In this document: positions 1-9,985 of the stretch, in pieces | Layout: each line of letters opens with the position of its first letter | Numbering within the stretch: position 1 is the first letter of the stretch | Source of the DNA: Rhopalosiphum padi | Lineage: Eukaryota; Arthropoda; Insecta; Hemiptera; Aphididae | Length of the DNA stretch: 64,000 bases | Assembly: GCF_020882245.1 (NCBI RefSeq) | Contig: NC_083598.1 | Span: 2,163,178 to 2,227,177 of the forward strand | Direction of reading: 5' to 3' | Translations under genes and position numbers: made by a program | Notes under the pieces: model-generated | What the model saw: only the letters and a program-made list of their open reading frames with translations | Databases searched by the model: none | Told to the model about the DNA's origin: nothing

Positions 1-523
1 AAATATTATTTGAATAATTTTATCATTATTAATCAATAATAAATTGTGAATATTGTGTTAATAATAAATACTAAAAATACAGTTATACAATTTAAATACC
101 CATTATTAAAAATCTATGTCAGGGGTATAGAATCTATAAGTTTTCGAAAAAAATGTAACTTATTTATGTTTTGGCACCGACAAACTGAAAAAATGAATTT
201 TTTTTTAATAATTAAATTGTGATAGCTTATTCAGTATAAATTTAAAAAATGTTTTGTTTTGATTTTTTTATTAGTAGGTATAATATTTATTTATGCTGTA
301 TATAAATGAATAATCAAATTTTGATCATCAGTACTTACTTACTAAGCATTATAATACTGGGGAGAGATTGCATTTAAGTTTTTTTAAATTACAGTTTTTA
401 GTAACATAAAACGAATTTTGATAAAACAATTTTAAAATGAGCATGGATCTAAACTGTACTCTTTTCCTTATATATTGAACCCGCTGATTTTCTTACAGCA
501 ACAATATAATTGTGGTGTTTCAG
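1..523 (+). other. Intron upstream of the first visible ppk exon
   Basis: AT-rich sequence, with no open frame that could supply the N-terminal cytoplasmic domain of the channel. The upstream coding exon therefore lies left of the window. An alternative acceptor-like tcttacag at 491-498 is followed by an in-frame stop. Confidence 0.6.
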
Positions 524-727
524 AGCGTTCTGGTCAGTAACTGTAATATGCGCTATGCTGTTTGCAACTTACGCGATCGTCGAATCGTGGAAAACGTACA
601 AAAAAAGTACAATCGACACGGTGGTCGAAACGACATTTTTAAGCTACGCCGATATAGCGTTTCCGATGGTAGTAATATGTGACAGTTCAAGAGTGGACTG
701 GGAACGGGTCATGCAGTTGACCGCAAA
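524..727 (+). CDS. ppk-like gene, exon with TM1
   Basis: The acceptor is gtggtgtttcag at 512-523; an in-frame stop at 507-509 rules out an exon starting upstream at the 498 acceptor. It encodes the first membrane segment (FWSVTVICAMLFATYAIVES) and the post-TM1 block ending IAFPMVVICDSSRVDW, the usual DEG/ENaC arrangement. The first base completes a codon begun in an unseen upstream exon. The donor is gtaatata at 728, with phase 2 at the exit. Confidence 0.88.
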
Positions 728-3700
728 GTAATATAACATAATATCAAATGTTTCGCTATAAAATAGATTATTATTTTATTTACAAATTAAAAAAAAATCA
801 TTTTATTCCTATCTTATTCCAAAGCAGAGTATATTTTTACAAATATAAAAGAGCCGTTCAAAAGAATAAAAACTTTATAGCAATAAAAACTATAAAAATT
901 AGTACCTATAAACAATATAATTTTTTTCTTCAAAATATTGTTATGTAATGACTTTAAATCATGATATTTTCAAGTGTTTTATAAAATAAAAGTACTTGAA
1001 TATTAAATGTTAAATCAGTTTGAAAGCAAACGTAATATGCAGTTAACTATTATTTAAACTAATTTTAATAATTGCAGTCATTTATCGTGCAGGCTACGTG
1101 AAATTAGAGTATTATATCACACTAATTTATTATTATCTTGCTTAAAAATTAAATTAATATTATAAAAAATTGAGGTAAGAGGTCAATTAGCTTTATTATT
1201 AAAAGTTACTACATATACTATTATAACTGCCAAACATAAGTTTGCTATGATATTATATGTTAATATGATGGAAAAATTGTGATTTTAACGTCCTCTTACT
1301 TAATACGCGTTTTTAAAAATTAAAATAAATAAATATAAGTTCGTAATTAGTTATTCGGGTTAATTAACAATTACCTGCTTTGTAGTTTGAAGAAATAAAA
1401 TTTGGTAAATCTCCAATAAAACTCCTCTCACTTAATAATAATTTGTATACTTATATTTAAAACAATATTTAAATATACATTGAAACTGATTAGGTAATAA
1501 TAGCAATTGCAGTTAGAATTATTAACATTTGTTGGTAGTATGGTTATCTATCACAAAGATTACCGTGTAATATTAAGTGTTAGAATCACGCTTAACAATT
1601 GTATAAAAGTAATCCATAAAGAATGTCGTGGTTCCAAATGATATATATTTAACAAAGTATTACACTTTCACAATTTAAAGTGGTACTAATCAAAACTGTA
1701 GTTAGGTTATAATTTTTTTTTTTTTATTTGAAAATATTCAATATACCCCCCCCCCCCCCAATGGATATAAGGTTAAAATGACAACAAAACCCTAACTAAC
1801 ATAAATCAAAAGCCTTTTCAATATTTTCTCTCAGTTCTTTATGGGTTGTGGTCAGAGGTTGAAAAATTGTGAATCACTAACAAATCGCACTACGAAAACA
1901 CACGGCATATTCAAACCAAGACATTCTTTATGGAACGATAATACATTTTAGTTTTTTAGCCCATTAATAGAACACGACTGAATAAAATGTATAATTACGT
2001 ATAGAGACGTGCCGGGAATCAAACCGAGTCAATTGCCCGTCGTGAGAAAATTGTTGAAAACGTTCTCTGTGGTATCGTATGGCGATTTTGATGAGTTCGA
2101 CGAGCTGAAGAACATTCCTGAATTACCTAAGCTTATCGGACTAAACCTCACCGAACTTCTAGTGAAGGTTCGTCTCTACTGTATATAAGTAATTTAATTA
2201 GTTTATGAATCATAATAAATGGTTATGTTCAAACTTCGTAGGCTTTTTGAGGAGGTGTCAAAATGATTTGACAACGAATAGGCCTAGGAAATTCACAATT
2301 AATTAAAAGTAAAACAAACATTTTTCAAAATTCTACAACCCTCGAAAAAAAATTAAATATTATTAATATATAGTATTAAATTATACTATATAGTGCAAAC
2401 AACGTATTACTAGTTTAAAAATGTCTATAGAGAAATTTTGACGAATCTCGATAACCCTCGATCGTGAGTGATAAATATATAACATTTTTTGATTATTTAA
2501 TTAGTATATTTTATAAAATATATATTTATTGGTCGTTATAATGTTCTAACACGATGGTGCACGTATATACCACGTATACGCGTAATCGTTTCAGATAATC
2601 GGTATATAGTGCTCTCTTAAAATTAATAGATATTATTCAGATGAGATTTATTAAATATTAACAGGTAATGAGGCCGTGCGAGGAAGTTTTTTCCCATGGT
2701 GGTTGTTGGTGGAATTTCAAACGAGTGAACTGCTGTGACGTGTTCGAGTTGCAGCGCACCGAATTCGGCCTATGCCATTCGTTTAATTCCGATTTTTCCG
2801 AGTATAGTAGAGCGTGAGTATTTATTGGTCATCACGGCAAAATGTCTGTATATACCATTATTATACATTACTGTAAAATGTGATATCGATATGTTTTGCA
2901 GAAGACTCGGTGCGGACTCGGGTCTAATTGGGGCGTTTTGGCGAACAGAGTCCGGAGAACTCCGACCAAGAAGGACGGGCGACAATGGTCAGTGGTCTGG
3001 TGTCAGGTATAAAACTGATTTTCACCGACGCCGTATAGTCTTTACTTATTTAAATCACTGTTACAGGATGTACGTATCAACAATGTCCCCGGGACAGATC
3101 GCCCCCGGAGTGGACGCCAAACCATCGACGCGGGTAAATTGTAAAATATATAGTTTTTTACTATTACGTAGAATATAGCTTAAGTAATAAAAAAATTTAA
3201 AACCATTAGGTCCCCCTCCACCAATTTAACGTTAAAAAATAATAATGAAACAACAAGTGTTTTTGACATTTTTCGATTATTTTAATTATTTGAGAAGGAA
3301 TGAGGACCTCGTGTGAATAATTCCTATATAGTTTCAATTATTTTAAGCGTAACCACGGGTACCGTGATAATATCAGAGCTAACGATTGTGAAGTATCGAT
3401 TTCATATAATTGTGTATAATATCGCGATGTTCACATTGATAACTAAAATGTATCGCAATAGTGTTGTGTCGAATAGCCGCAACAGCTAATATATTATTAT
3501 ATAATATTAGGTGCCTACATTAAATTATATGCACGCCATTTGGAGAATTGTTCAATAAAATGTATTTGGCTACTTTATTTTACTCGTAACATTTAATAAT
3601 ATGACGTATTGGTTTGAATTGATTGTATGCTAGTGTAGACAAGATTAAATTAATGCATGTACATATAAAATAAATAGGAATTATTTCACAAAGTATTGAA

Positions 3701-6586
3701 TTTTTGCATATTGATAAGCAATATTAAAATTGTATATTTTTTTGTGGCAATAACCTAAATAGATAAATAATTTTCTCATATAAATATCAACATTTCGGTC
3801 CCTAGTTTCACAAACAGATTTGATAATCTTATTTTAAAACTAATATGATGGTACCCATGTGAGATCAGGTTATGCGGTGACGCTAAGTCTCAACAATTCC
3901 TATAGAGCACTAAACAAAGTGATACACCAAGCATGTTGAACCCCGTGTTTTCTTTAATAATGGTTATTATTTAAATTTTGATTTTTGGTTTGAGTATAGG
4001 TTCTGAGTATGAAATATAAAATAGATATAATCTTGAATCTAGCATCAATTATTATACTTGGGCTATTTATACAAATCATAAAATGTTAGATTAATACAGA
4101 TCATTAATATTTTTAAATCACTACGTCTTCACATTAACATTTTTTTGTTAACATAATATCAAAATTTGTATCTGCACGTGACACTCGTTAAGTAGTACAA
4201 AAAATGTCAAAAATGTGATAATATGATTTTTAAGTATATTATTTAAAAATTCCAATAATAAAATGTTGAATAATTGCATTATAAAAAGGGAATGAACATA
4301 CTTGATGAGCTACTCTATAATATGTACAGCGTTATACACTTACTATATTATTTCAGATAATGATTGGTGAACCCAGAGGCGCTCCGCTTGGATCGGATAT
4401 GGTCGTGACGGCGGGTAGTATTGGCATCGTTCACGTGTGGGGAGATAGGATATACAACACGCAGAGGACGAAAAGACTGAAGCCAAAAATGCGACGGTGT
4501 CTTTTCGCCGAAGAGAGTTCCACCAGAATGGGTACAAATTACTACTTGCGGAGGAATTGCAAGACAGCGTGTTACATGGATCACGTGATTCATCACTGCG
4601 GCTGTTATTTGGAGTTCATGTTTGGGCTCATGAATCGTAAGTCATCGTCGTCTCCATCATTTGAAAACAGTTTTGCGAAAACAATAAAATACCAATCTGT
4701 GTTTGGCGTACAAATTTGACTTTAAACGAAACGAATATGAGTAGATTTTTTTTCACCATAGAAAACACTACATTGCGGCCATGCAACGTCGAAGATTTGT
4801 TATGCCTGTCTGAGAAAAACCGTAAGAGCCGTAATGGTGTCATAATAATAATATATAAAAATACACATTTTTCCCTTTATTTTCAGAATTCTTCAAAAGT
4901 CTTATTCCGTCCGAACAAACTGCGCTTATGACAAGTAATCTGCCCGGAATGAAATGCGATTGCATGCCAGATTGCGTTCACCAAATGTACTTGTCTGAAC
5001 TAACCATTGCCGAACCATCCATATCGACAGTGCTGTAAGTCAGTTTCAACTTAGACGACTTGGAGAGTTATGCTGCTAAATTTATATGAAAAATACTAAT
5101 ACACGCCTGTCCACTTTAGAGAATATTATTATCATAAGACCAGTTTTTTTTACTATTTTTAGAAAAAAAATACTCTCTTTAAATGCAGCAATAATTACGG
5201 TTTTATCATAATGTCTTAAATTTGTGTATTTCATACATCAAAACTATGTCTTCAATATTTTTGAAATTTTTAATTAAAATAATTCAATTTATTGAATTAT
5301 TTAATAAAAATCAGGATTAAACTTCCTTTAAAAATATTCTCTTCTGTCCGTTAAAAACGTTATATTATGCGTGACTTGAGTAACTGAGAAAGTAAATTAT
5401 ATTAATCCACTACACCTAAAAGAATTTGTAGAGCATTTAAATTAATTTATTACCATAATTTTCAACATATTTTAGCCACTTATTAAATACCTAGCTGCTT
5501 TCGTTCCCCTTCAAGACATCCGGGAGGAGGCTTCTCCACTAGCATTTTTCCACTATTTCGTTGGCACGGTACTTGTCTTATATTATACGGTCTAAATGCA
5601 TAACAATATACAATGGGGATAAATAAAACATATAAAGTATACGCATTGAATTCAAAACACTTCAACAATATATATACCTTATATCTAACAAATAAAAGCA
5701 ATGGATTATTATTTAACAAAAATATTGAAAAACTATAAAAAATAATAGCATATTGCGAGGAATCCGTGTAATCCGTTCAAATAAACTTTAAATAATTATC
5801 AATCATGAAAAAATTAGTCTAGAATTTTAATTAAAAAAAATTTCAATATAAAAAAATAAAAATACTCTTTTTTAGAATAATGTTGTTTTTAACGACTTAA
5901 AATTACGTAAAAATATTTAATAAACCATTAATATGGAGTTTGAAATAAAAAATAGCATACGTTAAAAATAAACCACTCAGTATATAAATACTTTTTTCCA
6001 ATGTACTTTGAAACGTATTCGAAACATTTAAGTATTATGGCGGAAAATCCCTCGCACTTTTTGTCTATATTTTTTCATACGGCCGACGACGTTATGATAA
6101 ACGATATAAATTATCGATTTATGGTAAATTATCATTAATATAGTTATAGCCACTGCATTATAATATTATTATAGAAATTCGTCGTCGTCTATACTGATTG
6201 ACGCACACTTCATACAGAGCACATGCATACTTTACAGATCGGACTTGGTCCTCGGATGGCTCGACTTGTTGGGTGCGCATGCATTTTTAACGTTAATAAA
6301 TTAAAAACATATCATATCGAAACGGTCTGTTTTTTTGTTATTTGCAGTTTCGTTTGGAGGTTGCGCTGGTCTGTTTCTGGGTGGGTCTTTGTTGAGTTTC
6401 ATCGAACTTATATATTTTTTGACTTGGAAGGCCTATTACCATTGGCGTCAAACACCGTCGACTACGATCGTCACCTCTAAATCGAAAAAAAAACGCAAAG
6501 GTCGTATAATCGTGGACACTTGGACGATTGACGATACTCAAACGCATAACATCGGTGAAGATACTCGTATTTCATATCATTTATAG
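524..6586 (+). CDS. Pickpocket-like DEG/ENaC sodium channel subunit, 5'-partial, 11 exons
   Basis: Exons are 524-727, 2005-2167, 2665-2813, 2902-3006, 3067-3133, 4357-4636, 4762-4821, 4887-5034, 6033-6090, 6218-6272 and 6348-6586. All introns are GT-AG and every junction keeps one open frame of 508 visible residues. The product should be a plasma-membrane subunit of a trimeric, amiloride-sensitive-type cation channel; insect pickpockets act in chemo-, mechano- and osmosensation or airway liquid clearance. Visible hallmarks are TM1 (about residues 2-22), then FPMVVICDSSRV. The cysteine-rich loop contains CWWN, NCCDVF, TEFGLCHSFN, RRCLFAEE, CGCYLEF and CDCMPDC. The pre-TM2 block WLDLLVSFGG and the filter G441-G442-S443 in FLGGSLLSFIE follow, with TM2 at about 424-455. 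The C-terminal tail is basic (KSKKKRKGR). The N-terminal cytoplasmic segment, usually 30-80 residues, lies outside the window, so the start is missing. I cannot tell which ppk orthologue this is. Confidence 0.93.
728..2004 (+). other. ppk intron, AT-rich, with homopolymer tracts
   Basis: No coding signal. It holds a T tract at about 1713-1725 and a run of 14 C at 1746-1759, unusual in such AT-rich DNA and likely to be length-variable. Confidence 0.7.
2005..2167 (+). CDS. ppk-like gene, exon: finger/upper extracellular loop
   Basis: The acceptor is gtatag at 1999-2004 and the donor is gttcgt at 2168. The exon completes a split Lys codon and adds 54 codons with no stop (DVPGIKPSQLPVV... to ...LNLTELLVK). 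This stretch is the variable extracellular part of the family. NLTE contains an N-glycosylation sequon. It exits in phase 0. Confidence 0.85.
2168..2664 (+). other. ppk intron, nothing further seen
   Basis: AT-rich sequence between phase-0 exons. I see no further exon or structured repeat. Confidence 0.7.
2665..2813 (+). CDS. ppk-like gene, exon: first Cys-rich block
   Basis: The acceptor is attaacag at 2657-2664 and the donor gtgagt at 2814. It encodes PCEEVF, CWWN, NCCDVFELQRTEFGLCHSFN, which is close to the family pattern PC..F..C-W...CC..F....TE.G.C..FN. This is one of the strongest diagnostic blocks of the gene. It exits in phase 2. Confidence 0.93.
2902..3006 (+). CDS. ppk-like gene, exon: extracellular linker
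   Basis: The acceptor is tgttttgcag at 2892-2901 and the donor gtataa at 3007. Reading in phase gives 34 whole codons rich in Gly, Arg and Thr (RLGADSGLIG... to ...GQWSGV) with no stop. It is a variable stretch in the family. The preceding intron is 88 bp and the following one only 60 bp. Confidence 0.82.
3067..3133 (+). CDS. ppk-like gene, short exon: extracellular linker
   Basis: The acceptor is ttacag at 3061-3066 and the donor gtaaat at 3134. It completes a split Arg codon and adds 22 codons (MYVSTMSPGQIAPGVDAKPS...), leaving in phase 0. The 60-bp upstream intron is near the lower size limit for insect introns. Confidence 0.78.
3134..4356 (+). other. ppk intron carrying a dispersed TIR repeat copy
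   Basis: No exon. The right part (about 4045-4320) resembles repeat copies at 43070-43507 and 45670-46300, listed separately. Confidence 0.65.
4045..4322. mobile_element. Dispersed TIR repeat copy in ppk intron
   Basis: Blocks ttatacttgggctattt, tttttaagtatattatttaaaa and gggaatgaacatacttgatg appear in the same order in the copies at 43.1-43.5 kb and (in part) at 24.2 and 46.2 kb. The right end, gagctactctata, corresponds to the gtaatcactctgta end of the 45.7 kb element. Only the right half is recognisable. Confidence 0.5.
4357..4636 (+). CDS. ppk-like gene, exon: palm/thumb Cys motif
   Basis: The acceptor is tatttcag ending at 4356 and the donor gtaagt at 4637. It encodes 93 codons including RRCLFAEESSTRMGTNYY, NCKTACYMDHV and HCGCYLEF. 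These match the family blocks R.C.F..E.....Y....C...C and C.C.P/L, placing it in the thumb-domain disulfide region. The strong donor and uninterrupted frame make this one of the clearest exons. It exits in phase 1. Confidence 0.92.
4762..4821 (+). CDS. ppk-like gene, short exon
   Basis: The acceptor follows a T-rich tract (ttcaccatag, ending 4761) and the donor is gtaaga at 4822. It carries 19 whole codons, NTTLRPCNVEDLLCLSEKN, with two cysteines matching the C......C segment before the C-x-C-x-x-x-C motif. Both ends are phase 1, so the exon could be skipped without a frameshift. Confidence 0.85.
4887..5034 (+). CDS. ppk-like gene, exon: C-x-C-x3-C motif
   Basis: The acceptor is tattttcag ending 4886 and the donor gtaagt at 5035. 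It encodes KCDCMPDCVHQMYLSEL, the DEG/ENaC motif C.C.P.C....Y, preceded by the spacer FFKSLIPSEQTALM. It ends after SISTV in phase 2 and must be followed by an exon contributing one base. Confidence 0.92.
5035..6032 (+). other. ppk intron before the small pre-TM2 exon
   Basis: AT-rich. Candidate acceptors near 5120, 5161 and 5476 run into stops or have no donor in phase. I see no other feature. Confidence 0.55.
6033..6090 (+). CDS. ppk-like gene, small exon before TM2 (boundaries tentative)
   Basis: The phases demand an exon between 5034 (phase 2) and 6218 (phase 0). The stretch 6033-6090 gives IMAENPSHFLSIFFHTADD. Its LSIFF matches the V-x-V-Y/F-F beta strand that precedes TM2 in pickpockets, at the right distance. 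The acceptor (catttaag) is weak. The proximal donor is gttatg at 6091; a better donor, gtaaat at 6124, lies in the same frame and would add 11 residues. Two other acceptors in this intron lead to stops or the wrong phase. Confidence 0.6.
6218..6272 (+). CDS. ppk-like gene, exon: start of TM2
   Basis: The acceptor is acttcatacag ending 6217 and the donor gtgcgc at 6273. It encodes STCILYRSDLVLGWLDLL plus one base of the next Val. YR.D...GW.DLLV is the conserved pre-TM2 sequence of the family. An inner acceptor at 6237 would drop seven residues but would not fit the phase of the small exon before it. Confidence 0.85.
6348..6586 (+). CDS. ppk-like gene, last exon: TM2, selectivity filter, C-terminus
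   Basis: The acceptor is gttatttgcag ending 6347; the stop TAG is at 6584-6586. It encodes SFGGCAGLFLGGSLLSFIEL, the DEG/ENaC TM2 signature with the G-x-S filter and the following L-S-x-x-E. A cytoplasmic tail of about 50 residues has a basic KSKKKRKGR patch and ends RISYHL. Confidence 0.95.
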
Positions 6587-7025
6587 TTTACATAGATATT
6601 TCAAATTTTAAGACCATTTTTGATTGTTACAGATAATTTATATTGTGAGATGACATAACACTATATAATATGGAACATGACAGCACTAATGCACATCACG
6701 ACTAAGAAATTCTATCATTGCACCTTAAGTAATTTGTGTTTCAACGTGTAATCGTCTAAAAAAATTATTATTTATTTTAACTAAACAATTTGTGTAATGT
6801 TATACTCACCTATATTAGAAATTAAAATATCATCATATTTTAAATTAAGTGAAAAACATTAAAATACGTTATGAAGATTCTTTGCTGAACCTAGCTATAA
6901 TAATATTATATAGTTTTATGTCTCAAAAGTGCAATATTTCTATCACTTAAGTATTTCCTATGTCAACCTGATTATTTCAATATACTATGATTTTTAAACA
7001 GTAATAAAATACGTAAGTAATATAA
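6587..7025 (+). other. Probable 3' UTR of ppk-like gene
   Basis: AT-rich sequence after the stop codon. The first clear AATAAA is at 7003-7008, so the transcript may end shortly after it; weaker variants (ATTAAA) occur near 6820. The end is inferred. Confidence 0.4.
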
Positions 7026-9919
7026 TTCTGATTTTATGGCATACGACATGAATTTATGCTATTCAATTTTTGGAATTTTTCAATTAACCATTGTTTTTTG
7101 TTATTAAGTATTCAGACATTTAAAACATCATAAATTAGATTTAAAATCGAGTTTAACAAACAAGAAAGTACTCACTGAATTTTTTTTGTGGACAAAAAGA
7201 ATATATTTTATCAATACTATTTATTCATTTACCTACCACTGTAGTTAAAATTTAGTTTCTACGAATATGCAGTGTCCAGTCCAATGGATCCAATTCCACT
7301 GCTGTGAATTATTATCCGGTCACAGCACGTAGAATTGTGTCTTGAGACATCGTACTTCACTATAATCGATAAATGGTCTGGTAATATAAAATATAAAACC
7401 ATCACAGAAAATAATCTTTTAAACCACATTTTCCACTCTAATAGATACGCATAATTGATAACAATATGATTAGAAATATCTTATCCGAAGTGTATATTAT
7501 ATAAAATTGATTTTTTTTTTTCATTCTTAACCTTTATATTTTAAATAATATTTCAATGAATAACTCAATATTATTCAAAACAAATAACTTTTAACTAATT
7601 TTCCACATTTTTTATTTGATTTCTTGTATTTAACAACACTAAAAAAATGTATTATTATATTATTTAATTTATTTAAACATTTTTTTTATAAAATTTAAAA
7701 TTTAAATAATATGTTTGCATATTTGTGTGCCCATTTTACTCCTATAACTTCCGATCCTTACAGTTATCACATAACCAATATTAGTAATAGTAATTATGGC
7801 ATGTAATATCTGTTTATGTTTATTTGATTTAAAAATAGCGGAATATTTATCGAAAATTAAATTGTATTTAATAGCCACATTAAATAGTATATTAAAATAA
7901 TATAATATATCTATTTTAATGTAAATAGATAAAAAAACTTTTGGAGATAAATTAAAGCTTTATGGTGCTCACTAAAAAATATTAATTATGACTTTATTAA
8001 ACTAATTTTTAAAAAGTATTTCTAAAAATGTTAAATGTGAAACCGTTGTTGAAAATAATACAATTTATTGCCATTAGGCGAAAAGATGAAACTACATTAT
8101 CTATATTATCATATTTTGGTGAAAATATGAAAGTCATTTTTGATTGAAATAACAAAATAAGTTATTATGCCTTCTACAATATATACCAATTTATCTTGAT
8201 GATTGAATTTTTAAAAACAATGTTTTCATCATTCGTTTATGCGTTTATTTAGTTTGTATTTATTACCAACAATAATCAAATCAATCTCGGAGATGAAACT
8301 TAAAAACAAATATACTTATCCGTCGAAAACTCGTAAAGGTTTCGTTATCTATGTACTTTGTTATTAGTACTAAGCGTTTAAACTTCTAAATTTAATAAAC
8401 ATAATATTTTAACGACAAACTGAAGACTTAATGCTTTTCTTCTCAATTGCATGGCATTGTAGTTATTGTGCGTATTGTAAGTTGTAACTAATAATAGCTG
8501 CTAATAATACTTATTAAAAATGGTCTCCTTTATGAGTCTATGACGTGTGTGCGTATAATATAAATGAAAATGTAAGTTCATAACGAACAATTTTGGACAT
8601 TGTAAGAAATGTAACCCATTATTTTCTATTTTTAAATTCTGGACACTTTTCACGAAATATAAGCCATCGAATTTAACTACATATATATAATTAAAATCAT
8701 AATAATAATTTAGCAAATTAAAAAAATATATTTTGTAATTCTACATAGTTACATATTATAATAAACTATAATATTATAAACTAAATATTTTAAACCATCT
8801 AATTTCTACAATATCTAATGTTTCACTTACACCACGACACCTTTTAAAATTATTTTTTCAATACATTAATTTAACCATTAGGATTTGTATTTTATAACAT
8901 TATATCCATATTTTTATGGATACTAATTTTACTTCCATTCAATTATTAGTTTTTGTAGTAAAAAGTATAAAGTAGGTATATCATAATAAAACCAATGGTA
9001 GAATATTGTGAATAAATTTTGATGGTGCACGCTCTAACGTTTAAATTATGCATAACGTCGATAAGTACGTTGGTCTCGATACCTACCGGTAGATAGCTTT
9101 GTTAGTTTGTTGCCACAATTTTTATATCGTTATAAAATAAAGTATCATGTCTTTACGGTGTGTGCGGCTGCTACTGTAAAAACGATATGATATTAATATA
9201 GTTTTTACGATAAATCTGTGATCACCTACTATACAGTTCTAACAATAATTATTATTATATACTATAATTTTGCGTAAATCCGATTTTTTTTATGTGAATT
9301 TGAAATCAGAATTTTGACGAAATTTGTCAAAATCGCAAAAAATTACAAACTACCTACCTATTTTGTGGTTAAAAATGTACAAAAACTTTTCTTTTTGTAT
9401 CTAAATATTGAAAATTTAATACAAGATTCTTCATAAATAATTCATACTGAAACCATAAAATCTAAAAGAAAATGTATAAAAATTATTATTTTTTATAGAT
9501 ATTTTTACTTAAAAAATTACTTATTATATAAACGATAAATAATGATATGTCAATAAATTTTACCTATAATTTAAAAATATTATTCGTGTGAATTTAAACT
9601 TTTATATATTTTATATTATTATGAAATTTACTGTGCGCAATAACATTTTTGATTTATTTTAAAATATTATCTATTTATTCTATAAAAATACTATAATATA
9701 TGAATCTATTTTTACTGTTTACGGTATTTACAGAAAGATATTATTAAATTTTGAGTTGTATAAGTTGATATACTATGGTATTAATTTTATATGTTATTAT
9801 AATAATTTAAAAAATTTAACATTTTCGAAAAAAAAATATGTCAAATTACTCTAATACTAAAAATAAAGTAAATGACTATAATTGCTGTATCAAAAAAACC
9901 TTATCGTTTGGTGATATAG

Positions 9920-9985
9920 GTCGATGGAACGTTTCCGCTCAGAATCGTTTTTCGTATACAATGATATATCATTGACGACTTCATA
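9920..9985. repeat. Possible aphid interspersed repeat with 16-bp palindrome
   Basis: The segment contains a perfect 16-bp palindrome, caatgatatatcattg, at 9959-9974. The sequence before it, tccgctcagaatcg, resembles a repeat I associate with aphid genomes. That memory is not verified. Family and full extent are unknown. Confidence 0.35.

Noticed and set aside
5120..5180. Possible exon before TM2 (EYYYHK...)
   Set aside because: The acceptor at 5120 fits in phase, but no usable donor follows before a stop.
5984..6032. Upstream start of the small ppk exon at the tcag near 5983
   Set aside because: This acceptor requires phase 1, while the preceding exon ends in phase 2; in the needed phase a stop follows at once.
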